From an uncultured Saccharospirillaceae bacterium (GTDB lineage Bacteria; Pseudomonadota; Gammaproteobacteria; Pseudomonadales; Oceanobacteraceae): a stretch of 64,000 bases of DNA. A program made the translations under genes and the position numbers. Positions 1 to 8,535 of the stretch are shown here, piece by piece. The notes beneath the pieces are model-generated. The model was not told where the DNA came from, made no database searches, and saw nothing but the letters and a program-made list of their open reading frames with translations. Positions within the stretch are counted from its first letter, which is position 1. Each line of letters begins with the position of its first letter. Location: assembly GCA_947503895.1 (NCBI GenBank), contig CANNFT010000014.1, positions 1 to 64,000 on the forward strand, read 5' to 3'.

Positions 1-60
1 AAGCAGGTGCCAATGACGCTTTGGGAATCATTAGTGAAGGTGGCGGATGAAGCGGCATGA
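1..60 (+). CDS. possible 3' end of a gene cut by the window edge
   Basis: Frame 1 is open from the first base to a TGA at 58-60 and would encode a short helical tail ending in KVADEAA. Frame 3 is also open to a TGA nearby, so the reading frame is not secure. Too little is visible to name a family. If real it belongs to the island that ends at the tRNA-Ser gene. Confidence 0.2.
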   Translation, partial: KQVPMTLWESLVKVADEAA

Positions 61-125
61 TATCGAAAAGCGATAGATGAATAATCACTCCCCTTATTTT
101 TAACTTGAAAATAGTAGGTTTCAAT

Positions 126-356
126 ATGCAAGCGTATTTAAATTTATTACAAGATGTTTTAGATAATGGCAAGGAGCGTGAAGATCGCACTAAGACAGGC
201 ACCATCAGCGTTTTTGGCCGAATAGTGCGCTTCGACCTTCGTGATACGCTGCGAGTGATAAACCCAAGGCAGCGATTAGAAGATTATTCATGTACAGATT
301 ACGTTTTAGAGAATTACCACCCACAGCCTGCGATTAAAGCGCCAGTGTCTGTTTGA
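126..356 (+). pseudogene. thyA: thymidylate synthase remnant with a large in-frame internal deletion
   Basis: Residues 1-38 match the start of bacterial ThyA (MQAYLNLLQDVLDNG, then DRTKTGTISVFG, which carries the phosphate-binding Arg region). Residues about 50-76 match the ThyA C-terminus (DYSCTDYVLENYHPQP then IKAPVSV at the stop). Everything between, including the catalytic Cys and the folate and dUMP contacts, is absent, so of about 260-280 residues only 76 remain. The reading frame is intact across the junction. ATG 126 is preceded by AGGT at a normal distance. It cannot be a working synthase; it is either a deletion relic of a phage- or island-borne thyA or a re-used short protein. A functional thyA or thyX should exist elsewhere. 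Confidence 0.75.
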
Positions 357-436
357 GTGAATTGATTCAAAAAAACACAGAAATATTATATTAATTTTAA
401 GAAATGTCTTAATAGACAAAGGGAGGAAATAAAGGC

Positions 437-883
437 ATGAACACTGCAAGCTCATTCTTCCGCTGCATTCATTGCGGCGATGAAATTAAAACTGAATTGA
501 CCGAATGCAAAGCCGCTGGCGGTTCGCCCTGCACTCCAGAAACCGCCAGCATTGAATCGGATGGTGGGCAGCGATTATCGAGCGTTGGGGCGGCCCTTTA
601 TGAGGTAGTGCTGTCATTATTCGAAAGTGATATTTCAGAAGAAGCCATGAAACTTGGTGGCGCCATCTTCCAACTGCCTAATGCGTTTATGCACCTGATC
701 GCTGCGGAAAAATTTCAAGCGGATAGCGTTGGCAATAGCCAAGTTTACCCAAAACCTTCTCGCACGTACTTACAAATTGTTCAGGCAATGAAAGCGAATG
801 ATTTGGATTTTTTGAAAGCTGAGTACGAGCGGATTGGCCGGCAGGTTGAAAGGGCTGATTCGTCGTGCGGATTGGCCCACTAG
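437..883 (+). CDS. hypothetical protein in the island
   Basis: A 148-residue protein with a strong ribosome site (GGGAGG about 10 bases before ATG 437). I do not recognise the family. The N-terminus has a CIHCG pair and two further Cys (near residues 24 and 32), which could form a small metal knuckle; the rest is predicted helical and ends in a Cys-containing tail. It lies between the thyA remnant and the excisionase/integrase pair, all on the same strand, so it is probably island cargo or a phage accessory gene. Function unknown. Confidence 0.6.
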   Translation: MNTASSFFRCIHCGDEIKTELTECKAAGGSPCTPETASIESDGGQRLSSVGAALYEVVLSLFESDISEEAMKLGGAIFQLPNAFMHLIAAEKFQADSVGNSQVYPKPSRTYLQIVQAMKANDLDFLKAEYERIGRQVERADSSCGLAH

Positions 884-923
884 TTTTCACAATGTAGTTA
901 ACACTCATTTCGGAGATTAAATT

Positions 924-1154
924 ATGACGATTCAAGCAACTCCCATCGCTAGTTCTAGTCAGCTGGGTATCGTGCCTGGTAAATGGGTTAAAGGAACGCT
1001 TTTAAAGCCGTTATTTGGTTTGACGCCCGAGGCCGCACGTAAAAAACGCGAGAAGGGGGCTTTCCTGGAAGAGAAACATTGGCGTTACGCCCCTGATGGA
1101 AATGTAATGTACAACTGGCGAGCGATTGAGGAATGGTATGAAGGACGATCTTAA
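924..1154 (+). CDS. excisionase-like protein (DUF1233 family)
   Basis: A 76-residue protein resembling the DUF1233 excisionases carried next to phage-type integrases: a winged-helix-like segment with KGTLLKPLFGLTPEAARKKR followed by HWRYAPDG and an aromatic C-terminal helix. The ribosome site CGGAG lies about 8 bases before ATG 924. Its 3' end overlaps the start of the integrase by about 17 bases, so the two are translationally coupled. Family proteins bend the attachment-site DNA and steer the integrase toward excision. Size and neighbour both fit; assignment is by motif recognition only. Confidence 0.8.
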   Translation: MTIQATPIASSSQLGIVPGKWVKGTLLKPLFGLTPEAARKKREKGAFLEEKHWRYAPDGNVMYNWRAIEEWYEGRS

Positions 1155-2418
1155 GGCTTTGGCTGGACCTGGTGTGGAAGTGAGGCCCTCATCCATTCGA
1201 ATTAAGTTTTATTTAAATGGAAAATCGGTTTGGGAGGCGATCACTCAGATTACGAAGGTGAATGCGAATGCTGTTCGATATGCCAACAACAAGCGTGCCG
1301 CCATCATCACTGAAATTAAAGAAGGACGCTTTGATTACCTTGCTCACTTTCCAAACTCTAAAAGAGCCTTGTCGCAGAGTGGAAGGCTGGGCAAGGATGT
1401 GGATCGCACGGTGACGCAAGGTGTCGAAACATACTTGCAGGTAATTGAGGCTAAAAAGGCGACCAGTACGTTTAACGGTTATAAATCGAAGGCAAGGCAT
1501 ATTTGCAATCGATGGCCGAGTGATCGCATTAAGGATGTCACTAGAAGTGAACTAGAGCTTTTTCAAAGTCAGCTTATTGCTTATGGATTGTCCCCTAAAA
1601 CCGTAAACGATATTTTTACCATTGCACGAGGTGTGTGGAGCGATGCATTTCATGATGAAATCTTGACGACTAACCCTATGGATAGAATTCGTAATTTAGA
1701 AATTGACCGGGAGGAGACTGCTGATCCATTTAATCGAGAGGAAATCAGGCGTATTGAGGGTGTGTGTAGTGAGGCGGATTCCGAAGGTCGTTTTTTTCGT
1801 TTTGCAATGTGGTCTGGGCTTTCGCTTTCGGAAATGTGTGGGCTGGCATGGGAGGATATAGATACTGAACAGTGGACGGTTAAAGTACAGCGTGCCCGTG
1901 TGGAAAATGAATATAAGGTTCCAAAGGAGAAAAGCCGCATTAGAGTCGTTGAGCTGGTGGAGCCAGCAAAGGCAATATTAATGGAGCAAATGGCGAGCAC
2001 TGCGATGTTGCCGGCTGTTGATATTTCAATCAAGCGACGTGACAATATTACTGTTAAAGGTGACTCGGTTCGGTTTGTGTTTTTAAACGAGTTTCAAAGT
2101 CAGGTGTCACCATGGCATGCGACGACAGCATTAAGACGTTTTGGGTATTTATTAAGAAGGGCAGGGGTTCGTCATAGAGGTCCGAATCAGTGTCGCCACA
2201 CATTCGCTTCACAGTGTCTTTCGCACTTTGTTTCGATGGAGTGGTTGGCTCGACAATTGGGCCATGCAGATACGACAATGATCAAAAGGCACTACGGAAA
2301 ATGGATTCCACAAGACACGCCGAGTATGGCAAGAGTGGTGTCAGAACAGTTGGGATTTCATGCGGACTCAGGCGGACTGGAAAAGCTTAAAACCGTCCCA
2401 AAATCGTCCCAAATTTAA
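1138..2418 (+). CDS. tyrosine site-specific integrase
   Basis: Phage/island integrase of about 426 residues. The N-terminal part (about 15-80) looks like the arm-binding DUF3596 domain, with SIRIKFYLNGK and a later FDYLAHFPNSKRA. A SAM-like core-binding domain follows (about 95-190), then the catalytic domain. Visible catalytic residues are Lys near 265 (PKEKSRIR), Arg near 353 (QCRHTFAS), His near 376 (LGHAD) and the nucleophile Tyr near 386 (RHYGKW). The first catalytic Arg of the usual GLR-SE motif appears as Ser (SGLSLSE). I chose ATG 1138 because GAGG sits six bases upstream; a TTG at 1126 is in frame. The gene runs toward the 3' end of tRNA-Ser, 30 bases away, the normal arrangement for an integrated island. 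Confidence 0.93.
   Translation: MKDDLKALAGPGVEVRPSSIRIKFYLNGKSVWEAITQITKVNANAVRYANNKRAAIITEIKEGRFDYLAHFPNSKRALSQSGRLGKDVDRTVTQGVETYLQVIEAKKATSTFNGYKSKARHICNRWPSDRIKDVTRSELELFQSQLIAYGLSPKTVNDIFTIARGVWSDAFHDEILTTNPMDRIRNLEIDREETADPFNREEIRRIEGVCSEADSEGRFFRFAMWSGLSLSEMCGLAWEDIDTEQWTVKVQRARVENEYKVPKEKSRIRVVELVEPAKAILMEQMASTAMLPAVDISIKRRDNITVKGDSVRFVFLNEFQSQVSPWHATTALRRFGYLLRRAGVRHRGPNQCRHTFASQCLSHFVSMEWLARQLGHADTTMIKRHYGKWIPQDTPSMARVVSEQLGFHADSGGLEKLKTVPKSSQI
2394..2414 (+). repeat. two CGTCCCAAA direct repeats, one helical turn apart
   Basis: CGTCCCAAAAT at 2394-2404 is followed immediately by CGTCCCAAAT at 2405-2414, giving an 11-base period. They cover the last codons and stop of the integrase and lie just inside the tRNA end of the island. 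The position and spacing suit arm-type integrase or excisionase binding sites of an attachment region; that role is inferred. Confidence 0.55.
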
Positions 2419-2447
2419 AAGATTTTGTTGTAAATCAAGGGGTTAAA

Positions 2448-2535
2448 TGGCGGTGAGGGAGGGATTCGAACCCTCGATACCTTGCGGTATACACACTTTC
2501 CAGGCGTGCTCCTTCGGCCACTCGGACACCTCACC
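2448..2535 (-). tRNA. tRNA-Ser (anticodon GGA)
   Basis: On the minus strand the acceptor arms GGTGAGG and CCTCACC pair, the anticodon loop reads CTGGAAA (GGA, decoding UCC/UCU), there is a long variable arm, the T-loop is GGTTCGAATCC, the discriminator base is G and the CCA end is encoded. At 88 bases it fits a class II serine tRNA. Its 3' end points to the integrase, so it is the likely insertion target of the island on its left. Confidence 0.95.
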
Positions 2536-2685
2536 ATTTTAGAAGCTTTGAAATCGAAAGAGCACTGGGTTCTCACAATAATCTAAGCGCACGACTCCAC
2601 TAATGTTTTAGCGTCGACGTGGGCGCGTATTCTACGTAGGGGGCGTGTAATTGCAAGTACTTCGTTGATTTTTAACGAATTCCTT

Positions 2686-3249
2686 TTACCGTCTTGGCCA
2701 ATCACGAACGTAATCATTGATATCTAGCTCCGGTGCCCGCCCTGTCTTTTCCGGTGTGCCGATGTAAATAAACCCTACTATCTCACCCTCATCACTGACT
2801 TCAAAGGCGTCGCGAACGACGGGCGAGTGGGCCATGGTTCCCGTTCGCCAAATGGAGCCATAGCCCATGGCAGTTAGTGCCAATTGCAGGTTTTGAAGCC
2901 CTGCACCGACGGAAAGCAATTGTTCGGTTTTCGGCACTTTGGGGTTGTCTGTGGGTTCGCAGACGGCGACGACCATCGTTGGTGACCGAAGTGGCATGTT
3001 TTCGTGTTTGGTCACCTTGTCGGCGGATGCTTCCGGGTCTTCATCGAGTAACGCTTTGGCAAAAATGTGCCCCAGCTCGATACGAGCGTCGCCTTGAATT
3101 AGCCAGTAGCGCCAAGGTTTAAGGCGAGCATGGTCAGGCGCTCTCAAGGCACAGGCTAATGCATTGTTAAGTTGTTCGGCTGTTGGAGCAGGTTCGCTCA
3201 GTTTTGGGCTAGACACCCGGTTTTGGATCATGTTTATAAATTCAAGCAA
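2686..3249 (-). CDS. NAD(P)H nitroreductase family protein (YdjA-like)
   Basis: A 187-residue FMN-dependent nitroreductase of the small YdjA type. The N-terminal region has SEPAPTAEQL and ALRAPDHARLKPWRYW (flavin-binding arginines), the middle has LSVGAGLQNLQLALTAMGYG, and the end has FIYIGTPE. I place the start at TTG 3249 because AAAGGAG lies five bases upstream and the length then matches the family (about 183). An upstream ATG at 3339 would add 30 unrelated residues. The physiological substrate is unknown. It is a single gene, divergent from cyaB, just outside the tRNA-Ser boundary of the island. Confidence 0.88.
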   Translation of the reverse strand: MLEFINMIQNRVSSPKLSEPAPTAEQLNNALACALRAPDHARLKPWRYWLIQGDARIELGHIFAKALLDEDPEASADKVTKHENMPLRSPTMVVAVCEPTDNPKVPKTEQLLSVGAGLQNLQLALTAMGYGSIWRTGTMAHSPVVRDAFEVSDEGEIVGFIYIGTPEKTGRAPELDINDYVRDWPRR

Positions 3250-3428
3250 ACGAAACTCCTTTGAAATTTCTGCCCTATTGTTCTCATTCGTACAAATTGT
3301 AACAATTCGGTTCACAAGAATGAGTAATAATACAGCCAAATTATTGCAACTGATTGTTATCTAAGTATTAATAGGCGTTTGTAGATTAGCGCTACACTTG
3401 TATCAATGCGTCCCAGAAAAAGAAACTA

Positions 3429-4817
3429 ATGTCATCTCGCGATAATAAGAGCCTACAAGAACGCATACCCGTTTATGAGTATTACTCTCGCAGTGTTGGA
3501 TATCTTGCGGCTGCGACAGTCCTGTCGATTGGATACTACACCCAGACTTGGGAGCATTTAAGCTTTGCTCTGATCATTTTTGCTGTGGTTTATCCAACGG
3601 TCGTTCATTTTACGACACAAAGCTTCCCCACTCGATATGCAAAACGTACTCGCAACACATTAATTTTAGTGGATGCCTTATTGTTAGGCGGCATGCTTGC
3701 ATTTATGGAGTTTGCTTTGCTGCCAAGTATGCTGTTCACGATCATGGTGAATACGTCCTTTTTGGTCGTGGGAAGTTTGCTAGGTTGGATTTTGGGTCTG
3801 GTTGCGTTAGCGATTGGTTGTTATCTAGGCACATTGATTATCGGTTTTCATTTCACTCCGGATGTTCCGCTTCATGTATCACTCGCCAGTGCCATTTGCG
3901 TCGCAATTCATCTAGCGGTAACGGGCTATTACGCCAACAAACAGGCGAAGCTCTTGTCGCGCTTACATCGTGAGCTAAAAGAACAGCAAAGTGAACAGCG
4001 CAACCTCTCTCACAAAGTCGCAAAGTACATTTCACCACAAATATGGGAATCCATATTTTCTGGTAAAAAAGAAGTGAAGTTAGAAACACAACGAAAAAAA
4101 TTGATCGTCTTTTTTTCCGACATTAAGGGCTTTACAGCGCTCTCGGAACAACTTGAATCTGAAGAATTGACAGAGCTGCTGAATCACTACCTGACTGAAA
4201 TGACGCGTATTGCCTTAAAATATGGCGGCACGATCGATAAGTATATTGGTGACAGCATCATGGTCTTTTTTGGCGACCCAACAACCCAAGGCGCAAAGCG
4301 GGATGCTTTGGCATGTTGTGCAATGGCACTTGAAATGCGAAAGCATATGAAGGTTTTGAGGCAGCAGTGGAAAGCGCAGGGTGTGCAAACGCCTTTAGAA
4401 ATACGCATGGGCATTAACACGGGTTACTGTACGGTTGGAAACTTTGGTACAGAATCTCGTATGGATTACACCATTATTGGTCGAGAAGTAAACATGGCCA
4501 GTCGGTTAGAGAGTGCCGCTGAGGCCGGTGAAATTTTAATTTCCCATGAAACCTATTCATTGATACAAGATAAAATCATGTGCCGCGAAAAAGGCAGCAT
4601 CGCTGTAAAGGGATTTTCTCGTCCGGTGCCGGTTTATCAAATGGTGGACTTCCGCCATAACCTCGCTTCAAACTCATCGTTTATTGAGCAAGAATTACCC
4701 GGTTTCTCTATGTATATCGACACTAATAAAATCACAAATTATGATCGTGAAAAAGTGGTGAAGTCGTTAGAGTTAGCGGCTGCAAAAATCAAGCGTAAGG
4801 CTCAAATGCGCAGCTAA
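3429..4817 (+). CDS. cyaB: membrane-anchored class III adenylate cyclase with MASE2 domain
   Basis: A 462-residue protein, almost the length of Pseudomonas CyaB. Residues 20-170 hold about six hydrophobic segments (MASE2-type sensor), a short coiled linker follows, and the catalytic domain spans about 222-415. Metal-binding Asp are seen at 231 (FFSDIKGFT) and 275 (KYIGDS); Lys271 and Thr348 fit ATP selection, and Asn355/Arg359 (NMASR) the transition-state contacts. It should therefore be active and make cAMP from ATP at the inner membrane, probably feeding a Vfr/CRP-type regulator. It is a single gene divergent from the nitroreductase; the ribosome site before ATG 3429 is weak. Guanylate cyclase activity is unlikely given the Lys/Thr pair. 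Confidence 0.92.
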   Translation: MSSRDNKSLQERIPVYEYYSRSVGYLAAATVLSIGYYTQTWEHLSFALIIFAVVYPTVVHFTTQSFPTRYAKRTRNTLILVDALLLGGMLAFMEFALLPSMLFTIMVNTSFLVVGSLLGWILGLVALAIGCYLGTLIIGFHFTPDVPLHVSLASAICVAIHLAVTGYYANKQAKLLSRLHRELKEQQSEQRNLSHKVAKYISPQIWESIFSGKKEVKLETQRKKLIVFFSDIKGFTALSEQLESEELTELLNHYLTEMTRIALKYGGTIDKYIGDSIMVFFGDPTTQGAKRDALACCAMALEMRKHMKVLRQQWKAQGVQTPLEIRMGINTGYCTVGNFGTESRMDYTIIGREVNMASRLESAAEAGEILISHETYSLIQDKIMCREKGSIAVKGFSRPVPVYQMVDFRHNLASNSSFIEQELPGFSMYIDTNKITNYDREKVVKSLELAAAKIKRKAQMRS

Positions 4818-4903
4818 CCTGTGCTCTTCTCAAGTCTGACGGAAGGGCTGAGATTTTCAGCCCACACTCTCATGGCCGTCATATGATTATCGGCTCGCTT
4901 GAG

Positions 4904-6382
4904 TTAAGACGAACAGCTTATTTCCAATTCCTTGCCCCAATTTGGTGGTAGTTCTGCATATGATTCATGTTCTGGCTGCTCTGAATAGGGGTCTTGTAGT
5001 ACCTGAAATAAACGATTGAGTTCCGAGTAATCGCCAGACTGTGCAGCCGAGATGGCATTTTGCGCAAGGTAATTCCTCAGTATGTATTTCGGGTTGACCA
5101 TATTCATGGATAGAATACGAGCTTCTGTCGATTGAGATTCTGATGCTAACCGCTCTAAATAAATTTGTTTCCACTGATCAAATTTTTGAATATCTAAGCA
5201 TTGGTTGCGCAGATTTTGTGCCGTTGCCGGGTTATGCAAATCACTGATATGACGAAAAAAATGGCTGTAATCCATTTTACCGCTTTGTAACAAATCGAGT
5301 GTTGTTTTTATCAGCTGTTCGTCCGCTGGAGTGTTTTTGACCAGTCCTAATTTCGTTTTCATGAGCTTATGAAACTCGGATTTAAATATGTCAGGGTAAG
5401 TTCCGAGGATGCGGACTAAATCCTCACGCGGGATCAAAGGCAGTAATGCTTGAGCCAGTACACTAAGATTCCAGTAAGCAATATCGGGTTGTTTATTAAA
5501 GGCGTAACGCCTTTGGTGGTCACTGTGATTGCATATGTAATGTGGATTGTAGTCATCTAAAAATGCAAAGGGGCCGAAATCAAAGGTCTCTCCCAGAATA
5601 GACATATTGTCTGTGTTCATTACACCATGTGCGAAGCCAATGGATTGCCATTGCGCAATAAGCTTAGCGGTTCTCGCGACGGTCAACTTAAAAAAAGCGG
5701 TGTAGGGAGAGTCGAGGTTAAGGGTCGCGCACTGCTTTTCAATATCGGGGTAGTGGCGGTCCAATGTGTAATCACAGAGTGATTTTAATAAATCGTGCTG
5801 GTCAGTAAATGAGCAATATTCAAGGTGCCCGAAACGGATGTGGGTGCGGGCGACTCGAATCAACATTGCACCCGTTTCAACAGTTTCACGATAGACGGGA
5901 GTCGTACTGTCTACCACGCTGAGTGCCCGCGTAGTTGGGACATTGATGGCGGCTAAATATTCACTGCAGAGGAACTCTCGGATGCTTGAGCGTAGCACGG
6001 CTCGGCCATCGCCTTGGCGGGAATACGGTGTTAGTCCAGCCCCCTTTAAATGTAAATCCCATATTTGTCCGCGCGAATTTTCAACTTCCGTCAATAAAAG
6101 CCCACGTCCATCACCCAAATCAGGGTTGTAATAACCAAATTGATGTCCTGTATATTTCATTGCAATTGGTTGCCAATCACTGTGTAAGGCTTTTCCGCTC
6201 AGTACGGGAAGCACTTCAGGGTTGTACAAATCATCGACATTCAGGTCGAGTAATGCCGCTGCAGCTGGACTGGCGATCACTAATTTAGGATCGGACAGAC
6301 TCATTGGGTGCATAGGGCTGTAAAGCTGTGTTGGGAGCTGCTGAAACGTTTGTACGTAGTTTAAATTTAGAAATGATGGCAT
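4904..6382 (-). CDS. selO: SelO/YdiU family protein adenylyltransferase (AMPylase)
   Basis: A 492-residue pseudokinase of the SelO family, which transfers AMP from ATP to Ser/Thr/Tyr of target proteins. Family signatures are YTGHQFGYYNPDLGDGR near residue 76, LKGAGLTPYSRQGDGRAVLR near 112, FAHGVMNTDNMSILG near 250 and FGPFAFLDDYNP just after. The C-terminus keeps a conserved Cys but ends in ISCSS, so there is no selenocysteine. The gene converges with cyaB and stands alone. The start ATG 6382 gives MPSFLNLNYVQ, as in homologues; its ribosome site is weak. Confidence 0.95.
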   Translation of the reverse strand: MPSFLNLNYVQTFQQLPTQLYSPMHPMSLSDPKLVIASPAAAALLDLNVDDLYNPEVLPVLSGKALHSDWQPIAMKYTGHQFGYYNPDLGDGRGLLLTEVENSRGQIWDLHLKGAGLTPYSRQGDGRAVLRSSIREFLCSEYLAAINVPTTRALSVVDSTTPVYRETVETGAMLIRVARTHIRFGHLEYCSFTDQHDLLKSLCDYTLDRHYPDIEKQCATLNLDSPYTAFFKLTVARTAKLIAQWQSIGFAHGVMNTDNMSILGETFDFGPFAFLDDYNPHYICNHSDHQRRYAFNKQPDIAYWNLSVLAQALLPLIPREDLVRILGTYPDIFKSEFHKLMKTKLGLVKNTPADEQLIKTTLDLLQSGKMDYSHFFRHISDLHNPATAQNLRNQCLDIQKFDQWKQIYLERLASESQSTEARILSMNMVNPKYILRNYLAQNAISAAQSGDYSELNRLFQVLQDPYSEQPEHESYAELPPNWGKELEISCSS

Positions 6383-6618
6383 ATGCCGTGTTGCTCGAGC
6401 AGAGTAGTTAATAAAGTACAGTATATGCGTTTACAGTCTTTTTGGGCTGCTAGTGAATAAGAATGTTGGGGGATGTCAGCTGAGCCAAACGGCAAGCACA
6501 TGGCGCGTGCAACATCAGTCGATGTATATCAATGAGTGGTCGCAAATCCTCTGGTGCGTACTGAGCCTTCCTTGGCCTTTTATGGTCGAGCGGGTGCTGT
6601 TAATGGATGGTGTGTTAT

Positions 6619-8073
6619 CTAAAATGACGTTGATTGGTCGGTGTACTTTAAGAATGTGGTTAAACTCTGGCAAACGTTGCTGGTTGCGCCATTCTCACAC
6701 ATTGATTGCATGTCAGAGTCTGCTTCACCGATGTCCGCCACCCAGCGACCGCCGGACTTTGCATAATTGAGCCAAATGTGTGCAGATGGTTCATATTGGT
6801 TACGATATTGAATCAGTGCATTTAGCTCTAATTTATTTCTTGGAACAGCAAAATAATACTCACCATCTGAGGCGTCTAAACAGGCTTGTTCAGCATCAGA
6901 AAAACTGACTTTCTCTGGTGCGAGCATCCATTCTGAAAAAACACGTTGCCCGTTGCTGTTTACCAATTTTCGGCAAGCAGGATAAAACGCTTGTGAGGGA
7001 GATTGCGTATGATAACGGTCTGTTGTGAGGCTCAAGATGGCTGCATGGCCATTCGGTGTAGAAAAAGAAGGTTGTTGGCTCGTGAGGTCCCAAGTCCAGA
7101 CTAAATCTTCTGCTGCGATGGGGTACTCGCCATCAACTTTCCATGCCGAACCATTGGCACCAAAACCGTAAGTTTCAAAGATATTCAAACCCGCATTCCA
7201 GTAGGCTTCGACTGTGCTGGGTTTGAGTTTGGCCTTTGTGCCTCCCAGTAAACCAGATTCATAAAATAGCCCCCCTTTCGTTACACCGTCTTTCACGCGT
7301 TTAATTAAAGTATTTGAAGCGTTGGCTGTTTTTTCGGGGGTATTAAAATCCGTAAAATCCCCTTGTCGAAATACTCGGCTACTAAATCCCGAATTGCTAA
7401 AGCAAGTGTCTGAATACAAAACAATATTTTTACCGGATGCGATAACTTTAGCTTTCGTGAGTGTCGATGGAATATCTTTGCAGCCAGAACTGTTTTGGTC
7501 TGGAAAAGACGTGTCGTTGAGCATGGCGGGCCAATAATAATAGTTGTCAAAATTGTCCAATTTTTTACGTACTTTATTAATATTGTTTTTTCCAGACTTT
7601 GCCATTTCAAGTTTTAGAAGAATCACTTGATCAGTGTTGCCGTCGTTAATCCACTCCACTAAATCTTCAATGGCGTTTTGAAGTTTCCGATTTCCTGTAA
7701 TGCCGTCCATGCACTCGCCGATACTGGTATTGTTGTGGCAAACTCTTGGCGCATCATCGTCATAATGGACATCGAATACCATTTGCCGAATGCCAGACTG
7801 TAATTGTTTCTTAATGCCCATGCTCTGATTGGTAAAATCAGCCAGCAAATTATCATCGTCTGCATTTGAAAATGAATTGTGCGTACCTGCCCAGGTGGAT
7901 TCATTTAATGGAGCGTCTTGATCAATGGAAGCTTGAATGTTTAATGCGCGTTCTCCCCATTCTCGGGTCGTTTCGGAAAAACTGACGGAGCTGAAAATGA
8001 CAAGGGTGCTGGCAGCCAAACCGAGAGTTAGTCTGCGCAATGTATGGGTAGGGCGAGAATCAATAGGGGTCAT
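6619..8073 (-). CDS. secreted PI-PLC-like phosphodiesterase with lectin-like C-terminus
   Basis: A 484-residue exported protein. An N-terminal signal peptide (LTLGLAASTLVIFSSVSFS) is followed by a PLC-like phosphodiesterase barrel: WAGTHNSF supplies the first catalytic His and MVFDVHYDDDAPRVCHN the second His region. The last 120 residues (from about YPACRKLVNSNGQ, with FAVPRNKLELNALIQY and IWLNYAKSGGRW) resemble lectin-like tails found on bacterial PI-PLC-like enzymes. Likely role is cleavage of a phosphoinositide or glycerophospho head group outside the cytoplasm; substrate unknown. AAGAGAAA precedes ATG 8073. It stands alone, downstream of nothing on its strand for about 400 bases. Confidence 0.8.
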   Translation of the reverse strand: MTPIDSRPTHTLRRLTLGLAASTLVIFSSVSFSETTREWGERALNIQASIDQDAPLNESTWAGTHNSFSNADDDNLLADFTNQSMGIKKQLQSGIRQMVFDVHYDDDAPRVCHNNTSIGECMDGITGNRKLQNAIEDLVEWINDGNTDQVILLKLEMAKSGKNNINKVRKKLDNFDNYYYWPAMLNDTSFPDQNSSGCKDIPSTLTKAKVIASGKNIVLYSDTCFSNSGFSSRVFRQGDFTDFNTPEKTANASNTLIKRVKDGVTKGGLFYESGLLGGTKAKLKPSTVEAYWNAGLNIFETYGFGANGSAWKVDGEYPIAAEDLVWTWDLTSQQPSFSTPNGHAAILSLTTDRYHTQSPSQAFYPACRKLVNSNGQRVFSEWMLAPEKVSFSDAEQACLDASDGEYYFAVPRNKLELNALIQYRNQYEPSAHIWLNYAKSGGRWVADIGEADSDMQSMCENGATSNVCQSLTTFLKYTDQSTSF

Positions 8074-8460
8074 TATTTTTCTCTTATTTTTTATTTGTTA
8101 TTCTTGTTTTAAGTGTGTGTTGTCCTAACGTTTAATTGCCGCGATTAGGCAAGGTGACTCCTTGTTGATGAATACGTTTATTGGCGAACTTGAATTTGCA
8201 ATAAACTCACTTCCAAAAAATAAGTTGCTCAGTAAAGCAGCGCAATAATTCTAGTGTCGTCGACGATTCAGTGAAAATTATATTAGTCATGATTAACAAC
8301 GGTTGGTTTACGACTTTGTGCCAATGACGTCAATCGTGATATTTTGTCTGAAATTACTCTAGGATTTTGATTTAAATTGGTACCGGCGTTATTTATTTGC
8401 GGTTTGTTTCGTCCATCTAAGGAATAATTAAAAAAGGGGGGAGGGAGTTGAGCGCATAGG
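8074..8460. other. gene-free stretch upstream of the PLC-like gene
   Basis: About 390 bases between the PLC-like gene and the Bat-operon terminator. It should contain the PLC gene's promoter, but I see no clear operator, RNA gene or repeat. Open frames here are short and lack ribosome sites. Confidence 0.5.
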
Positions 8461-8501
8461 ATAATAAAAAGCCTGCACACAAAAATGCATTCATGGCAGG
8501 C
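8461..8501 (-). terminator. intrinsic terminator of the Bat operon
   Basis: On the minus strand GCCTGC pairs with GCAGGC (8471-8476 and 8496-8501) and is followed by TTTTTATTAT. It lies 35 bases after the stop of the SEC-C gene, the last gene of the operon. Confidence 0.8.
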
Positions 8502-8535
8502 AAATGGTTCGGGTTGCAGTGGTGATCGATAGAAA

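Noticed and set aside
4845..4863. GGGCTGA/TCAGCCC hairpin between cyaB and selO as a terminator
   Set aside because: The stem is good but no T run follows on either strand, so I did not list it as a terminator.
6453..6770. Plus-strand open frame across the end of the PLC-like gene
   Set aside because: Half of it lies antisense to a well-supported gene, with no family features and unlikely composition.
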